Below are positions 6,857-13,918 of a stretch of DNA of 22,806 nt, in pieces (within the stretch, counting starts at the first letter, position 1; each line of letters opens with the position of its first letter). The DNA comes from Pseudomonadota bacterium (GTDB lineage Bacteria > Pseudomonadota > Alphaproteobacteria > Rhizobiales > Xanthobacteraceae). Below the pieces are notes generated by a model, which saw only the letters and a list, made by a program, of their open reading frames with translations, had not been told where the DNA came from and searched no databases. The stretch covers positions 1 to 22,806 of the forward strand of contig JAEXYA010000031.1 of NCBI GenBank assembly GCA_023451825.1. Direction: 5' to 3'. A program made the translations under genes and the position numbers.

Positions 6857-7153
6857 ATGTTCGAATTCCGTGACCTGTTTCAGTGGGACCGTTTCATCAC
6901 GCCCACCATCATCAAGACGTTCTATTGGCTGGTGATCGCGCTGATCATCCTGTTCGGGATTTCCGGCATTTTCTCCGGTCTCGCGACGATGGCCATCAGC
7001 CCGTTCGGCGGCTTCATCATCCTGCTGTCGAGCCTAGCCAGCGTCGTTGTCGGCATCATCGCTGCGCGCATCAGCGCGGAATTCGTGTTGATCGTGTTCC
7101 GGATCAATGAGCACCTCGGCGCGATCCGCGATCAGGGAGAGCAGCGGCTGTAA
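6857..7153 (+). CDS. DUF4282 domain membrane protein
   Basis: A 98-aa inner-membrane protein matching the DUF4282 family. A short amphipathic start FRDLFQWDRFITP leads into two membrane helices (about 21-44 and 52-80), and a charged cytoplasmic tail ends the chain (NEHLGAIRDQGEQRL). GGGGGAGA about 9 bases before the ATG is a good ribosome binding site. The family has no established function. The gene stands alone, divergent from the MaoC pair and convergent with ychF across a palindromic repeat. Confidence 0.8.
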   Translation: MFEFRDLFQWDRFITPTIIKTFYWLVIALIILFGISGIFSGLATMAISPFGGFIILLSSLASVVVGIIAARISAEFVLIVFRINEHLGAIRDQGEQRL

Positions 7154-7190
7154 TCCACGCGAGACACGCCTGACTATCGCGCGTCATTAT

Positions 7191-7313
7191 CTCCGTCCCT
7201 CATGGTGAGGAGCGCGCTCTTGCGCGCGTCTCGAACCATGAGTTGGCCGGGCTCGGAGCCTGCCGCCATCCTTCGAGACGCCGCTACGCGGCTCCTCAGG
7301 ATGAGGGGCGGAG
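7191..7313. repeat. Intergenic palindromic repeat, family C
   Basis: Outer arms CTCCGTCCCTCAT...TGAGGAGC (7191-7213) and GCTCCTCA...ATGAGGGGCGGAG (7291-7313) are complementary, with two mismatched spots. The interior contains smaller hairpins (GCGCG...GCGCGC; GCCGCTACGCGGC) and the conserved words CGAACCATGAG and CATCCTTCGAGACG. I recall this as a very common dispersed element in Bradyrhizobium-type genomes. It fills the gap between the convergent DUF4282 gene and ychF. Confidence 0.8.
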
Positions 7314-7327
7314 TGTAGTGAAGCGGC

Positions 7328-8425
7328 TTACGTATTAAACCGGAAGTGCAGCACGTCGCCGTCATTGACGACATATTCCTTGCCTTCCAGCCGCAGCTTG
7401 CCGCCATCGCGGGCGCCGGCTTCACCGTTCAGCCTGACATAGTCGTCATAGCCGATGGTTTCAGCGCGGATAAACCCCTTCTCGAAATCGGTGTGAATGA
7501 CCGCGGCAGCCTGTGGAGCCCTGGTACCCTTGGTGATGGTCCAAGCACGCGCTTCCTTCGGTCCGACCGTGAAGTAGGTGATCAGATGCAGCAACGAATA
7601 GCCGGCACGGATCAGTCGATCGAGGCCGGCTTCTTCGAGGCCGAGCGTGTCCAGAAAATCAACGCGTTCCTCGCGTGACAGCGTGGCAATTTCGGATTCG
7701 ATCTTGGCGGAGATGACGACGGCCTCGGCGCCTTCCTTCTTGGCATGCGCGAACACACGCTCGGAAAACGCGTTGCCGTTTTGCGCCGAGCCTTCCTCGA
7801 CATTACAGACATAGAGTACGGGCTTCGAGGTCAGCAGGCCGAGCATGCGGAACGCGCGTTCCTCTTCCGGCTTCCGCTCCATGCCGCGGGTCGGCTTGCC
7901 GTCGCGCAGCAGCACCAGCGCGCGCTGCAGAAGATCGAGCTGATCCTTGGCGTCCTTGTCGTTACCCTTGGCTTTCTTGGTGAGATTCTCGACGCGCTTT
8001 TCGCAGGAATCGAGATCGGCGAGCATCAGCTCGGTCTCGATGATTTCGATATCCGCGAGCGGATCGACCTTGCCTTCGACGTGAGTGATGTCGCCATCCT
8101 CGAAGCAGCGCACCACATGGGCGACGGCATCGACTTCACGGATGGTGGCGAGAAACTGATTGCCGAGGCCTTCGCCTTTCGAGGCGCCCTTCACGAGGCC
8201 GGCGATATCCACGAAGGTCAGGCGGGTCGGGATGATCTGCTGCGACTTGCCGATCTCGGACAGCTTGTCGAGGCGCTTGTCCGGCACCGCGACTTCACCG
8301 ACATTCGGCTCGATGGTGCAGAATGGATAATTCGCAGCCTGCGCGGCAGCGGTTTCGGTGAGCGCATTGAACAACGTCGATTTGCCGACATTCGGCAGCC
8401 CGACGATCCCGCATTTGAATCCCAT
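7328..8425 (-). CDS. ychF: Redox-regulated ATPase YchF (OLA1 family)
   Basis: 365 aa, full length for this universally conserved Obg-related P-loop NTPase, which prefers ATP over GTP and associates with ribosomes and the stress response. Visible elements are the P-loop GLPNVGKST at 9-17, DIAGLVKGASKGEGLGNQF at 73-91 (G3 plus the following conserved loop) and the NVEE sequence at 208-211. NVEE replaces the guanine-specifying NKxD and is the hallmark of YchF. A coiled-coil insertion spans about 125-200. The C-terminal TGS domain starts near TYFTVGPKEARAWT at 283 and ends with DGDVLHFRFN. It is the last gene of the rplY-pth-ychF operon, 9 bases after pth. Confidence 0.98.
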   Translation of the reverse strand: MGFKCGIVGLPNVGKSTLFNALTETAAAQAANYPFCTIEPNVGEVAVPDKRLDKLSEIGKSQQIIPTRLTFVDIAGLVKGASKGEGLGNQFLATIREVDAVAHVVRCFEDGDITHVEGKVDPLADIEIIETELMLADLDSCEKRVENLTKKAKGNDKDAKDQLDLLQRALVLLRDGKPTRGMERKPEEERAFRMLGLLTSKPVLYVCNVEEGSAQNGNAFSERVFAHAKKEGAEAVVISAKIESEIATLSREERVDFLDTLGLEEAGLDRLIRAGYSLLHLITYFTVGPKEARAWTITKGTRAPQAAAVIHTDFEKGFIRAETIGYDDYVRLNGEAGARDGGKLRLEGKEYVVNDGDVLHFRFNT

Positions 8426-8434
8426 GACCCTGTC

Positions 8435-9058
8435 CTAATTCTTCGACGGCTTCTCGGCGGAGCCGTTGTCGTCCTTCGACGTGAAACCTTTTGCCTGCAT
8501 CGTCAGATGCACCTTGTTCTGGAACGACGAGTCGTTGCCGCCGACCAGCAATCCGACATGGTCGGACACCGCATCGTTGAAGGCTTCGAGCTGCGCGCGC
8601 TCCGCTTTGGCGAAATCGCCTAGCACATGATTATGCACCAGCTCCTTGGCGCCGGGATGTCCGATGCCGAGGCGCACGCGGCGATAGTCATTGCCGACAT
8701 GGGCGGAGATCGAGCGCAGGCCGTTATGCCCGGCAATGCCGCCGCCGACCTTCACACGCACCTTGGCGAAGGGCAGTTCGAGTTCGTCGTGAAACGCGGC
8801 GATATCGCCGAGTGAAATCTTGAAGAACGAGGCGGCCTCCTGCACGGAGCGGCCGGATTCGTTCATGAAGGTCATCGGCTTCAGCAGAATGACGCGCTCG
8901 CCACTGAGCGTACCTTCCGAGGTCTCGCCCTGAAAGCGACGGCGCCACGGTGCAAAACCGTGACGCCGGGCAATCTCGTCGAGAACCATGAACCCGATAT
9001 TGTGCCGGTTGCCCTGGTATTTCGCACCAGGGTTTCCGAGGCCAACAAAGAGGCGCAT
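8435..9058 (-). CDS. pth: Peptidyl-tRNA hydrolase
   Basis: 207 aa. Releases tRNA from peptidyl-tRNA that has dropped off ribosomes; it is cytoplasmic and usually essential. All family residues are present: GLGNPG at 6-11 with Asn9, the catalytic His19 in NRHN, Asn66 in MTFMNESG, Asp91 in FHDELELP, and Asn112 in GGIAGHNGLRS. The C-terminal 25 residues are a charged tail (SKDDNGSAEKPSKN) beyond the enzyme core, common in alphaproteobacteria. It lies 21 bases after rplY and 9 before ychF, a widespread arrangement that joins a ribosomal protein with two translation-quality genes. Confidence 0.97.
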   Translation of the reverse strand: MRLFVGLGNPGAKYQGNRHNIGFMVLDEIARRHGFAPWRRRFQGETSEGTLSGERVILLKPMTFMNESGRSVQEAASFFKISLGDIAAFHDELELPFAKVRVKVGGGIAGHNGLRSISAHVGNDYRRVRLGIGHPGAKELVHNHVLGDFAKAERAQLEAFNDAVSDHVGLLVGGNDSSFQNKVHLTMQAKGFTSKDDNGSAEKPSKN

Positions 9059-9079
9059 GACGCGGTCTCCCGCGCTGGC

Positions 9080-9769
9080 TTACTTCTTCTTCGCCGGAGC
9101 GGCGGCAGCAGCCGGAGCCTTGGCGCCAGCGGCCGGAGCCTTGCCACCGGCAGCCGGAGCAGCAGCAGCGGCTGCAGCAGCCGGTGCGGCTTCTTCACCG
9201 TAGCCTGACGGCGGCACGATGGTGACCAGGGTCATATCGGCGTCGCGTGCGAGCGTCTTCACGCCCTTCGGCAGCTTGAGGTCGGTGATGTGCAGCGACG
9301 AGCCGATATCGAGCGTCGAAACATCGACTTCGAGATACTGCGGGATGCTGTCGGCTTCGGCTTCGAGTTCGATGGAGTGGGCGACGATGTTGATCGTGCC
9401 GCCGCGCTTCACGCCCGGAGCAACTTCACCGCCATTGACGTGCAACGGAACGTTGACGCGGATGGTGGCGCCTTCGCCGAGACGGAAGAAGTCGACGTGG
9501 ATCGGGAAGTCCTTCACCGGATCGAGGTGATAGTCGCGCGGAATCACGCGATGCTTCTGGCCATCGAGTTCGATGTTGAAAATGGTGGTCAGGAAGCGGC
9601 CGGCCTGAATGCGCAGACGCAGTTCCTTGTCGTCCACCGAGATCGCCAGCGGGGGCTTGTTGTCACCATAGATCACAGCCGGGATACGGCCGGCGCGACG
9701 CTCTGCCCGTGCGGCCCCCTTGCCGCTCACCGGACGTGCGGTCGCCTTGAATTCCTTCACGGTCGCCAT
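9080..9769 (-). CDS. rplY: 50S ribosomal protein L25 / general stress protein Ctc
   Basis: 229 aa, the long (CTC/TL5) form of L25, which binds 5S rRNA. The N-terminal 5S-binding domain (about 5-95) has GKGAARAERRAGRIPAVIYG at 16-35, the typical start of the RNA-binding face, and HVDFFRL near 91-97. The second beta-rich domain (about 100-187) has the usual VPLHVNGGEVAPGVKRGG and DVSTLDIG blocks. Residues 192-229 form a low-complexity Ala/Pro/Gly/Lys tail ending in KKK, probably disordered and basic. AAGGAC 7 bases before the ATG is the ribosome binding site. First gene of the operon with pth and ychF; its leader holds a terminator-like hairpin. Confidence 0.97.
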   Translation of the reverse strand: MATVKEFKATARPVSGKGAARAERRAGRIPAVIYGDNKPPLAISVDDKELRLRIQAGRFLTTIFNIELDGQKHRVIPRDYHLDPVKDFPIHVDFFRLGEGATIRVNVPLHVNGGEVAPGVKRGGTINIVAHSIELEAEADSIPQYLEVDVSTLDIGSSLHITDLKLPKGVKTLARDADMTLVTIVPPSGYGEEAAPAAAAAAAAPAAGGKAPAAGAKAPAAAAAPAKKK

Positions 9770-9788
9770 TGTCTAAGTCCTTGTTTTT

Positions 9789-9816
9789 CGAAAAATTAAA
9801 GGCCGCGAGGCGGCCT
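9789..9816 (-). terminator. Terminator-like hairpin in the rplY leader (possible attenuator)
   Basis: On the minus strand, AGGCCGC-CTC-GCGGCCT (9816 to 9800) is a perfect 7-bp stem followed by TTTAATTTTT. It ends about 20-30 bases before the rplY ATG. It could end brnTA transcripts, or attenuate rplY if transcription starts upstream at the candidate promoter 9872-9900. An alternative 5-bp pairing of leader bases 9837-9841 with 9807-9811 would break this stem. Confidence 0.6.
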
Positions 9817-9871
9817 GATTGGTCACGCTACAGCAAGCCTCCAGGGGTGCGGGGGCTGCAGACGTGGGCGG

Positions 9872-9900
9872 CTTGTAGCGCCATCGGGCTGAAATGACAA
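9872..9900 (-). promoter_or_regulatory. Candidate sigma-70 promoter for rplY-pth-ychF
   Basis: On the minus strand, TTGTCA (9900-9895, 5 of 6 matches to the -35 consensus) and TACAAG (9877-9872, 4 of 6 matches to -10) are spaced by exactly 17 bases. Transcription would start near 9865, giving a leader of about 95 bases that includes the hairpin at 9800-9816. Confidence 0.45.
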
Positions 9901-9926
9901 GTAAATGAAGGCAGAAAAGGCCGGGA

Positions 9927-10256
9927 TCAGGCGCTCTTACGCCTGGGTCCGAGCTTGCGGGCTCTGCGGAGATCGTCATTGATCCGGGTCTGCCATCCGG
10001 TTCCGAGCGATTTGTAGGATTCCACCACATCGGGGTCCAAGCGGATCGTGACGGTGGCTTTCTTGAAAAACAAATCAAGTGCCGGGCGGCCACGGGCAAC
10101 GACCTCACCACCCTCGTTATAGACGGCCCTATCCGCGACGCTATCCAAAAATTCATCAGTCAATTCAGGAGCATCATCGGGATCGACCCAAGGCTCCTTC
10201 GCGTCAAGCTCGCTAGTCGCTGAAGGCTGGGAGATATCTAGCTGCTTCTTTGGCAT
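9927..10256 (-). CDS. brnA: BrnA-type antitoxin (DUF4415)
   Basis: 109 aa, the DNA-binding antitoxin of a type II BrnT/BrnA pair. The C-terminal half has the ribbon-helix-helix signature: strand KATVTIRLDPDVVESYKS (about 66-83), then GWQTRINDDLRRARKL (88-102), where the Gly-x-Gly-x-Gln turn and second helix match BrnA. The first half is acidic and would wrap the toxin. It overlaps the end of brnT by 44 bases, with GAGG 8 bases before its ATG, so toxin is made first and antitoxin is coupled to it. BrnA normally represses its own promoter with BrnT; a symmetric site lies upstream of brnT. Confidence 0.9.
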   Translation of the reverse strand: MPKKQLDISQPSATSELDAKEPWVDPDDAPELTDEFLDSVADRAVYNEGGEVVARGRPALDLFFKKATVTIRLDPDVVESYKSLGTGWQTRINDDLRRARKLGPRRKSA

Positions 10257-10491
10257 GGCAAAACCTCATCGAAATGATGTGCCGCGCTTCTCCGCGCTGC
10301 GTCCAAACCATGAAGACCATGCGCCCCGTTAGCCAACCGACAGAGATTTCTCGCTTCTCTCCATAATTGAACCGGTCATCCGGGAAATCGACCGTCTGGC
10401 CCGCGAACACTTTCTCCGCGTCGACCGCGAAATCGATCCCTCGCTCGCTGAGCGTTTTCAAACGCTTTTGCGGATCGAAGGTGATCTTCAC
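10213..10491 (-). CDS. brnT: BrnT-type ribonuclease toxin
   Basis: 92 aa, RelE-like fold mRNA-cleaving toxin. Conserved blocks are the opening KITFDPQKRLKTLSERGIDF, then DAEKVFAG, the GEKREISVGWLTGRMVFMVWT beta strands, and the RHIISMR...AKEAARY end. The GTG at 10491 gives the family's usual beginning and length. A TTG at 10527 would add residues unlike BrnT and would overlap the promoter. No ribosome binding site is obvious at the GTG, as is frequent for toxins. Nothing in the sequence looks inactivating. The toxin gene precedes the antitoxin gene, as usual for this family. Confidence 0.9.
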   Translation of the reverse strand: MKITFDPQKRLKTLSERGIDFAVDAEKVFAGQTVDFPDDRFNYGEKREISVGWLTGRMVFMVWTQRGEARHIISMRFCHAKEAARYLPAFSD

Positions 10492-10501
10492 GGCTATAAA
10501 C

Positions 10502-10549
10502 GTAAATACATAAATGACACCCGTCAAGAATTAACGTATTTACATAAAT
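10502..10549. promoter_or_regulatory. brnT: brnTA promoter with symmetric operator
   Basis: GTAAATAC (10502-10509) and GTATTTAC (10536-10543) are exact reverse complements 26 bases apart, and TACATAAAT occurs twice in direct order (10507-10515 and 10541-10549). On the minus strand, TTGACG (10527-10522) lies between them as a -35 box, and the AT-rich proximal copy covers the -10 region. That is the expected geometry for autorepression by a BrnT-BrnA complex. Confidence 0.65.
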
Positions 10550-10569
10550 AGTCAGCTTGAAGCGCCGCC

Positions 10570-10821
10570 TCAGCCGCCGAGCTTGGCCTCCAGCGCCGCG
10601 ATCCGCGCCTTCAACGCCTCATTCTCCTCGCGGGCGAGACGGGCCATGTCTTTCACGGCCTCGAATTCCTCGCGCTTCACCAGATCGAGGTCACGCAGGA
10701 TTTTCTCGGCCTGGGTGCGGACAACCGTATCCACCTCGCGCTTGACGCCCTGGGCGGCGCCGGCGGCTTCGTTCATCAAGCGGCCGATCTCGTCGAATAA
10801 CCGATTGTTGGTCTGGGTCAT
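10570..10821 (-). CDS. ubiK: UbiK-family accessory factor (BMFP domain)
   Basis: 83 aa, nearly all helical. The N-terminal amphipathic part (MTQTNNRLFDEIGRLMNEAAG) precedes a long coiled coil ending in ENEALKARIAALEAKL. This is the membrane-fusogenic BMFP family, now known as UbiK, which helps organise the ubiquinone-synthesis complex. The VKREEFEAVKDMARLAREEN block at about 48-67 is diagnostic. GGAG about 10 bases before the ATG is a usable ribosome binding site. It is divergent from lgt with 177 bases between them, an arrangement I believe is shared by many relatives. Function in this organism is inferred from enterobacterial work. Confidence 0.88.
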   Translation of the reverse strand: MTQTNNRLFDEIGRLMNEAAGAAQGVKREVDTVVRTQAEKILRDLDLVKREEFEAVKDMARLAREENEALKARIAALEAKLGG

Positions 10822-10998
10822 GGCAAGAACTCCGGTCGGACAAACTCAAGCGCCGCATTAAACGACGAGGCGAACAATGGCGATCCCGTCCGTTTACTTC
10901 AAGGCGCACCCGGCTTCCACAGTCACAAACGCGAATATCCCTTAATTCGTCATGGCCTTGTGCTTTACTGCCGGGATCGGGAGCCGTAAGCCCAAGCC

Positions 10999-11844
10999 AT
11001 GCCTTTTCTCGCGATCCAATTCCCCAACTTCGATCCCGTTGCCGTTGCGATCGGTCCGATCGTCATTCGCTGGTATGCGCTGGCCTATATCGTCGGCATC
11101 GTGCTCGGCTGGGTCTATGCGCGCGCGTTGATCAAGCGCGAGAAGCTGTGGGGCGGCCCGGCGCCTGTATCGCTCATCCAGTTCGACGATTTCATCCTCT
11201 GGGTGACGCTCGGCATCATCATCGGCGGCCGCACCGGCGAGGTGCTGTTCTGGAATTTCCCGTATTACTCCGCGCATCCTTGGGAGATATTCCAGCTCTG
11301 GAACGGCGGCATGTCGTTCCATGGCGGCTATCTCGGCTGTGTCGTCGCGGTGATGGCTTTCGCGATATCACAGCGCATTTCGATCCTGTCGCTGGGCGAC
11401 CTCACCTGCGCCGTGGCACCGATCGGAATCTTCCTTGGCCGCGTCGCCAATTTCGTCAATGGCGAACTCTGGGGCCGTGTCACCGATGCCAGCGTGCCAT
11501 GGGCCGTGATCTTTCCCCATGCCGGACCGCAGCCGCGGCATCCGAGTCAGCTCTATGAAGCCGGCCTCGAAGGCGTGCTGCTATTTGTCGTCCTGGCGGT
11601 CATGGTCCGCATGGGCGCGCTAAAAAGACCGGGGCTGATCCTCGGTGCCTTCACCATCGTCTATGGATGCGCGAGGATCGTCGGTGAGCTGTTTCGCGAA
11701 CCCGATGCGCCAACCGGCTTCGTCATCGGTCAGGTTACCATGGGACAATTGCTATCAGTGCCGATGATCGCCGTCGGCCTCGTGCTGATCGTGCGCGCGG
11801 CGCGCATGCCAGACCGCACCGAACTCCATCCGGGTAAGGCCTGA
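10999..11844 (+). CDS. lgt: Prolipoprotein diacylglyceryl transferase
   Basis: 281 aa, a seven-helix inner-membrane enzyme that transfers diacylglycerol from phosphatidylglycerol to the lipobox cysteine, the first step of lipoprotein maturation. Key sites are Tyr26 in IRWYALAY, His108 in WNGGMSFHGG, and the Lgt signature GRVANFVNGELWGR at 147-160, with Arg148, Asn151 and Glu155. HPSQLYEA follows at 181-188, and an Arg-Glu-Pro-Asp near the C-terminal helix (REPDAPTGF) completes the set. No strong ribosome binding site is visible close to the ATG. It is followed after 2 bases by the midA-like gene and then pgeF, forming one operon. Confidence 0.97.
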   Translation: MPFLAIQFPNFDPVAVAIGPIVIRWYALAYIVGIVLGWVYARALIKREKLWGGPAPVSLIQFDDFILWVTLGIIIGGRTGEVLFWNFPYYSAHPWEIFQLWNGGMSFHGGYLGCVVAVMAFAISQRISILSLGDLTCAVAPIGIFLGRVANFVNGELWGRVTDASVPWAVIFPHAGPQPRHPSQLYEAGLEGVLLFVVLAVMVRMGALKRPGLILGAFTIVYGCARIVGELFREPDAPTGFVIGQVTMGQLLSVPMIAVGLVLIVRAARMPDRTELHPGKA

Positions 11845-11846
11845 CC

Positions 11847-12965
11847 GTGAACGATCAATCCGCTCTCTTGCTCACCGAAATCAAGCGCCTGATCCGCTCC
11901 GCCGGCCCGATGCCGGTGTGGCGCTATATGGAGCTGTGCCTGACGCATCCGCGCTACGGATACTATATCGCGCGTGATCCGCTCGGCCGCGAAGGCGATT
12001 TCACGACCTCGCCGGAGGTCAGCCAGATGTTCGGCGAACTGCTCGGCCTGTGGGCGGCATCGGTCTGGCGCGAGATGGACTCGCCCTCGCAATTGCATCT
12101 GATCGAGCTCGGTCCCGGCCGCGGCACCATGATGGCCGACGCACTGCGTGCCATGCGTGTGCTGCCGGATCTGTATCAGGCGCTGCATGTGCATCTGGTC
12201 GAGATCAATCCCGTATTGCGCGAGAAGCAGAAGGCGACGTTGCCGGCACTGCGCAGCCTGACCTGGCATGACAGCCTCGCCACGGTCCCGGAAGGCCCGT
12301 CGGTCATATTCGCCAATGAATATTTTGACGTGCTGCCGATCCATCAGGCGATCAAGCGCGATGGCGGCTGGCATGAGCGCACCGTCGATATCGGGACCGA
12401 TGGCCAACTCATCTTCGGCGCGTCTGCCGAGCCGATCCCGCGCTTCGAACTGCTGCTGCCGGAATTGGTCCGCGCGGCGCCGACCGGCGCGATCTTCGAA
12501 TGGCGCCCAGACAGCGAAGCGATGACCATCGCAAGTCGCCTGCGCGATCACGGCGGAGCGGCCGTCATCATCGATTACGGTCATGTCCGCAGCGACGCCG
12601 GCGACACGTTCCAGGCGATCGCGAAACACAGCTACACCGATCCTCTGAAGAATCCGGGCCAAGCCGATATCACCGCGCATGTGGATTTCCAGGCGCTGGC
12701 GCGTGCAGCCGAGGATGTCGGCGCGCGCGTGCACGGGCCGGTGACACAAGGCGAATTCCTCAAGCGTCTCGGCATCGAGACGCGCGCCATCACACTCATG
12801 GCGAAGGCCTCACCGGAAGTCTCGGACAAAGTATCCAGCGCCCTGAAGCGCCTGATTGATAGTGGACGCGGCGGGATGGGTTCGATGTTCAAGGTGATCG
12901 GCATTTCCGATCCCAAGCTCGAAACGCTGGTGGCGCTCAGCGATACGCCGGAGATCCCTGCATGA
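11847..12965 (+). CDS. SAM-dependent methyltransferase, MidA/NDUFAF7 family
   Basis: 372 aa, class I SAM methyltransferase of the MidA/NDUFAF7 (DUF185) family. In mitochondria NDUFAF7 dimethylates an arginine of the complex I subunit NDUFS2 during assembly. Visible are the N-terminal block MELCLTHPRYGYYIARDPLG (28-47), GDFTTSPEVSQMFGELLG (50-67), motif I ELGPGRGTMMAD (87-98), and the acidic NEYFDVLPIHQ motif that interrupts a loop near 153-163. The start is a GTG two bases after the lgt stop, using AAGGCC inside lgt as ribosome binding site. It overlaps pgeF by 4 bases (ATGA). A role in complex I assembly is inferred by homology. Confidence 0.92.
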   Translation: MNDQSALLLTEIKRLIRSAGPMPVWRYMELCLTHPRYGYYIARDPLGREGDFTTSPEVSQMFGELLGLWAASVWREMDSPSQLHLIELGPGRGTMMADALRAMRVLPDLYQALHVHLVEINPVLREKQKATLPALRSLTWHDSLATVPEGPSVIFANEYFDVLPIHQAIKRDGGWHERTVDIGTDGQLIFGASAEPIPRFELLLPELVRAAPTGAIFEWRPDSEAMTIASRLRDHGGAAVIIDYGHVRSDAGDTFQAIAKHSYTDPLKNPGQADITAHVDFQALARAAEDVGARVHGPVTQGEFLKRLGIETRAITLMAKASPEVSDKVSSALKRLIDSGRGGMGSMFKVIGISDPKLETLVALSDTPEIPA

Positions 12966-13732
12966 AGACGTTCATCTCCCCTGCACTCTCCAATCTCGCT
13001 GGCCTCCGCCACGCCTTCTTCACCCGCGACGGCGGCGTCTCCAAGGGCATCTATGCCGGCCTCAATGGCGGCATCGGCTCGGATGACGATCCCGCCGATG
13101 TCGCGGAAAACCGCAAGCGCATGGCCGAAGCCATGGGCGTCGAGGCCGATCATTTCCTGACGGTGCATCAAATCCATTCGCCGGACGTCGCAGTCGCGAC
13201 GGCTCCCTGGGCGACAGAATCGCGCCCCCGCGCCGATGCCATGGTGACCGCGACGCCCGGCATCGCTTTGGGCGTGACGACCGCCGATTGCGGGCCGGTT
13301 CTGTTTGCCGATCCCAAGGCCCGCGTGATCGGCGGCGCCCATGCCGGCTGGAAAGGCGCCTTCACTGGCGTCCTCGAAAATACGATCGCGGAAATGGAGA
13401 AGCTGGGCGCGCACCGTGATGACATCACCGTTGCCATCGGGCCGCTGATCCGGCAGCCGAGCTATGAAGTCGGCGCCGAATTCGTCGCGCGCTTCACAGA
13501 TACCGACCCAGCTTTCGCGAGCTTTTTCATTCCGTCGTCGCGCGAGGGTCATTCGATGTTCGACCTCGGCGGTTTCATTCGTATGCGGCTCGAGAGCGCC
13601 GGTATCACGCAGATCGACGACACCGGAATCGACACCTACCCGGACGAGCAACTGTTCAGCTATCGCCGCACGGTCCATCGCAAGGAGCCAGATTACGGCC
13701 GCCAGATCCATGCCATCGTGCTCGCGCGTTAA
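12962..13732 (+). CDS. pgeF: Peptidoglycan editing factor PgeF (laccase-domain / YfiH family)
   Basis: 256 aa, of the DUF152/YfiH family. In Escherichia coli PgeF removes mis-incorporated L-Ser from muropeptide precursors. Older annotations call it polyphenol oxidase, and relatives act on purine nucleosides. The metal-binding triad is complete: His72 (VHQIHSPD), Cys110 (TTADCGPV) and His127 (GGAHAGWKG). Other family words are FFTRDGGVSKG near 19-29 and LGVTTADCGPVLFAD. The ATG overlaps the methyltransferase stop, so it is translationally coupled. Third gene of lgt-midA-pgeF. Confidence 0.95.
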   Translation: MKTFISPALSNLAGLRHAFFTRDGGVSKGIYAGLNGGIGSDDDPADVAENRKRMAEAMGVEADHFLTVHQIHSPDVAVATAPWATESRPRADAMVTATPGIALGVTTADCGPVLFADPKARVIGGAHAGWKGAFTGVLENTIAEMEKLGAHRDDITVAIGPLIRQPSYEVGAEFVARFTDTDPAFASFFIPSSREGHSMFDLGGFIRMRLESAGITQIDDTGIDTYPDEQLFSYRRTVHRKEPDYGRQIHAIVLAR

Positions 13733-13846
13733 CCATGAACGCCATCGAGGCGATCGTCTAACTATCTAAAACTTAAAGCAAATTACCGGGATTGCGGCAT
13801 CGAGCCGTCTACCTTGGTAAGATCTGCGACGCTGCCGCCCTAGACC

Positions 13847-13861
13847 TTAACGCATTTTAAC
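13847..13861. promoter_or_regulatory. CtrA-like site (spacing one base short)
   Basis: TTAACGCATTTTAAC contains two TTAA half sites separated by 6 bases. The CtrA consensus has 7, so this is only a near match. It lies 58 bases before the preferred start of the lipoprotein gene. A looser TTAA-N7-TAC occurs about 75 bases further upstream. Confidence 0.25.
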
Positions 13862-13918
13862 GATATCGCTCCTATGTCCGGCAGCGTACGCGCTGCCGCC
13901 TCACGTCGGACGTTTCGC

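Noticed and set aside
10492..10527. Upstream TTG start for brnT
   Set aside because: It would translate through the promoter and operator repeat and add residues absent from the BrnT family.
12632..13711. 359-codon minus-strand frame opposite midA and pgeF
   Set aside because: Both opposite genes carry full family motifs and overlap as an operon; no motif is visible in the antisense product.
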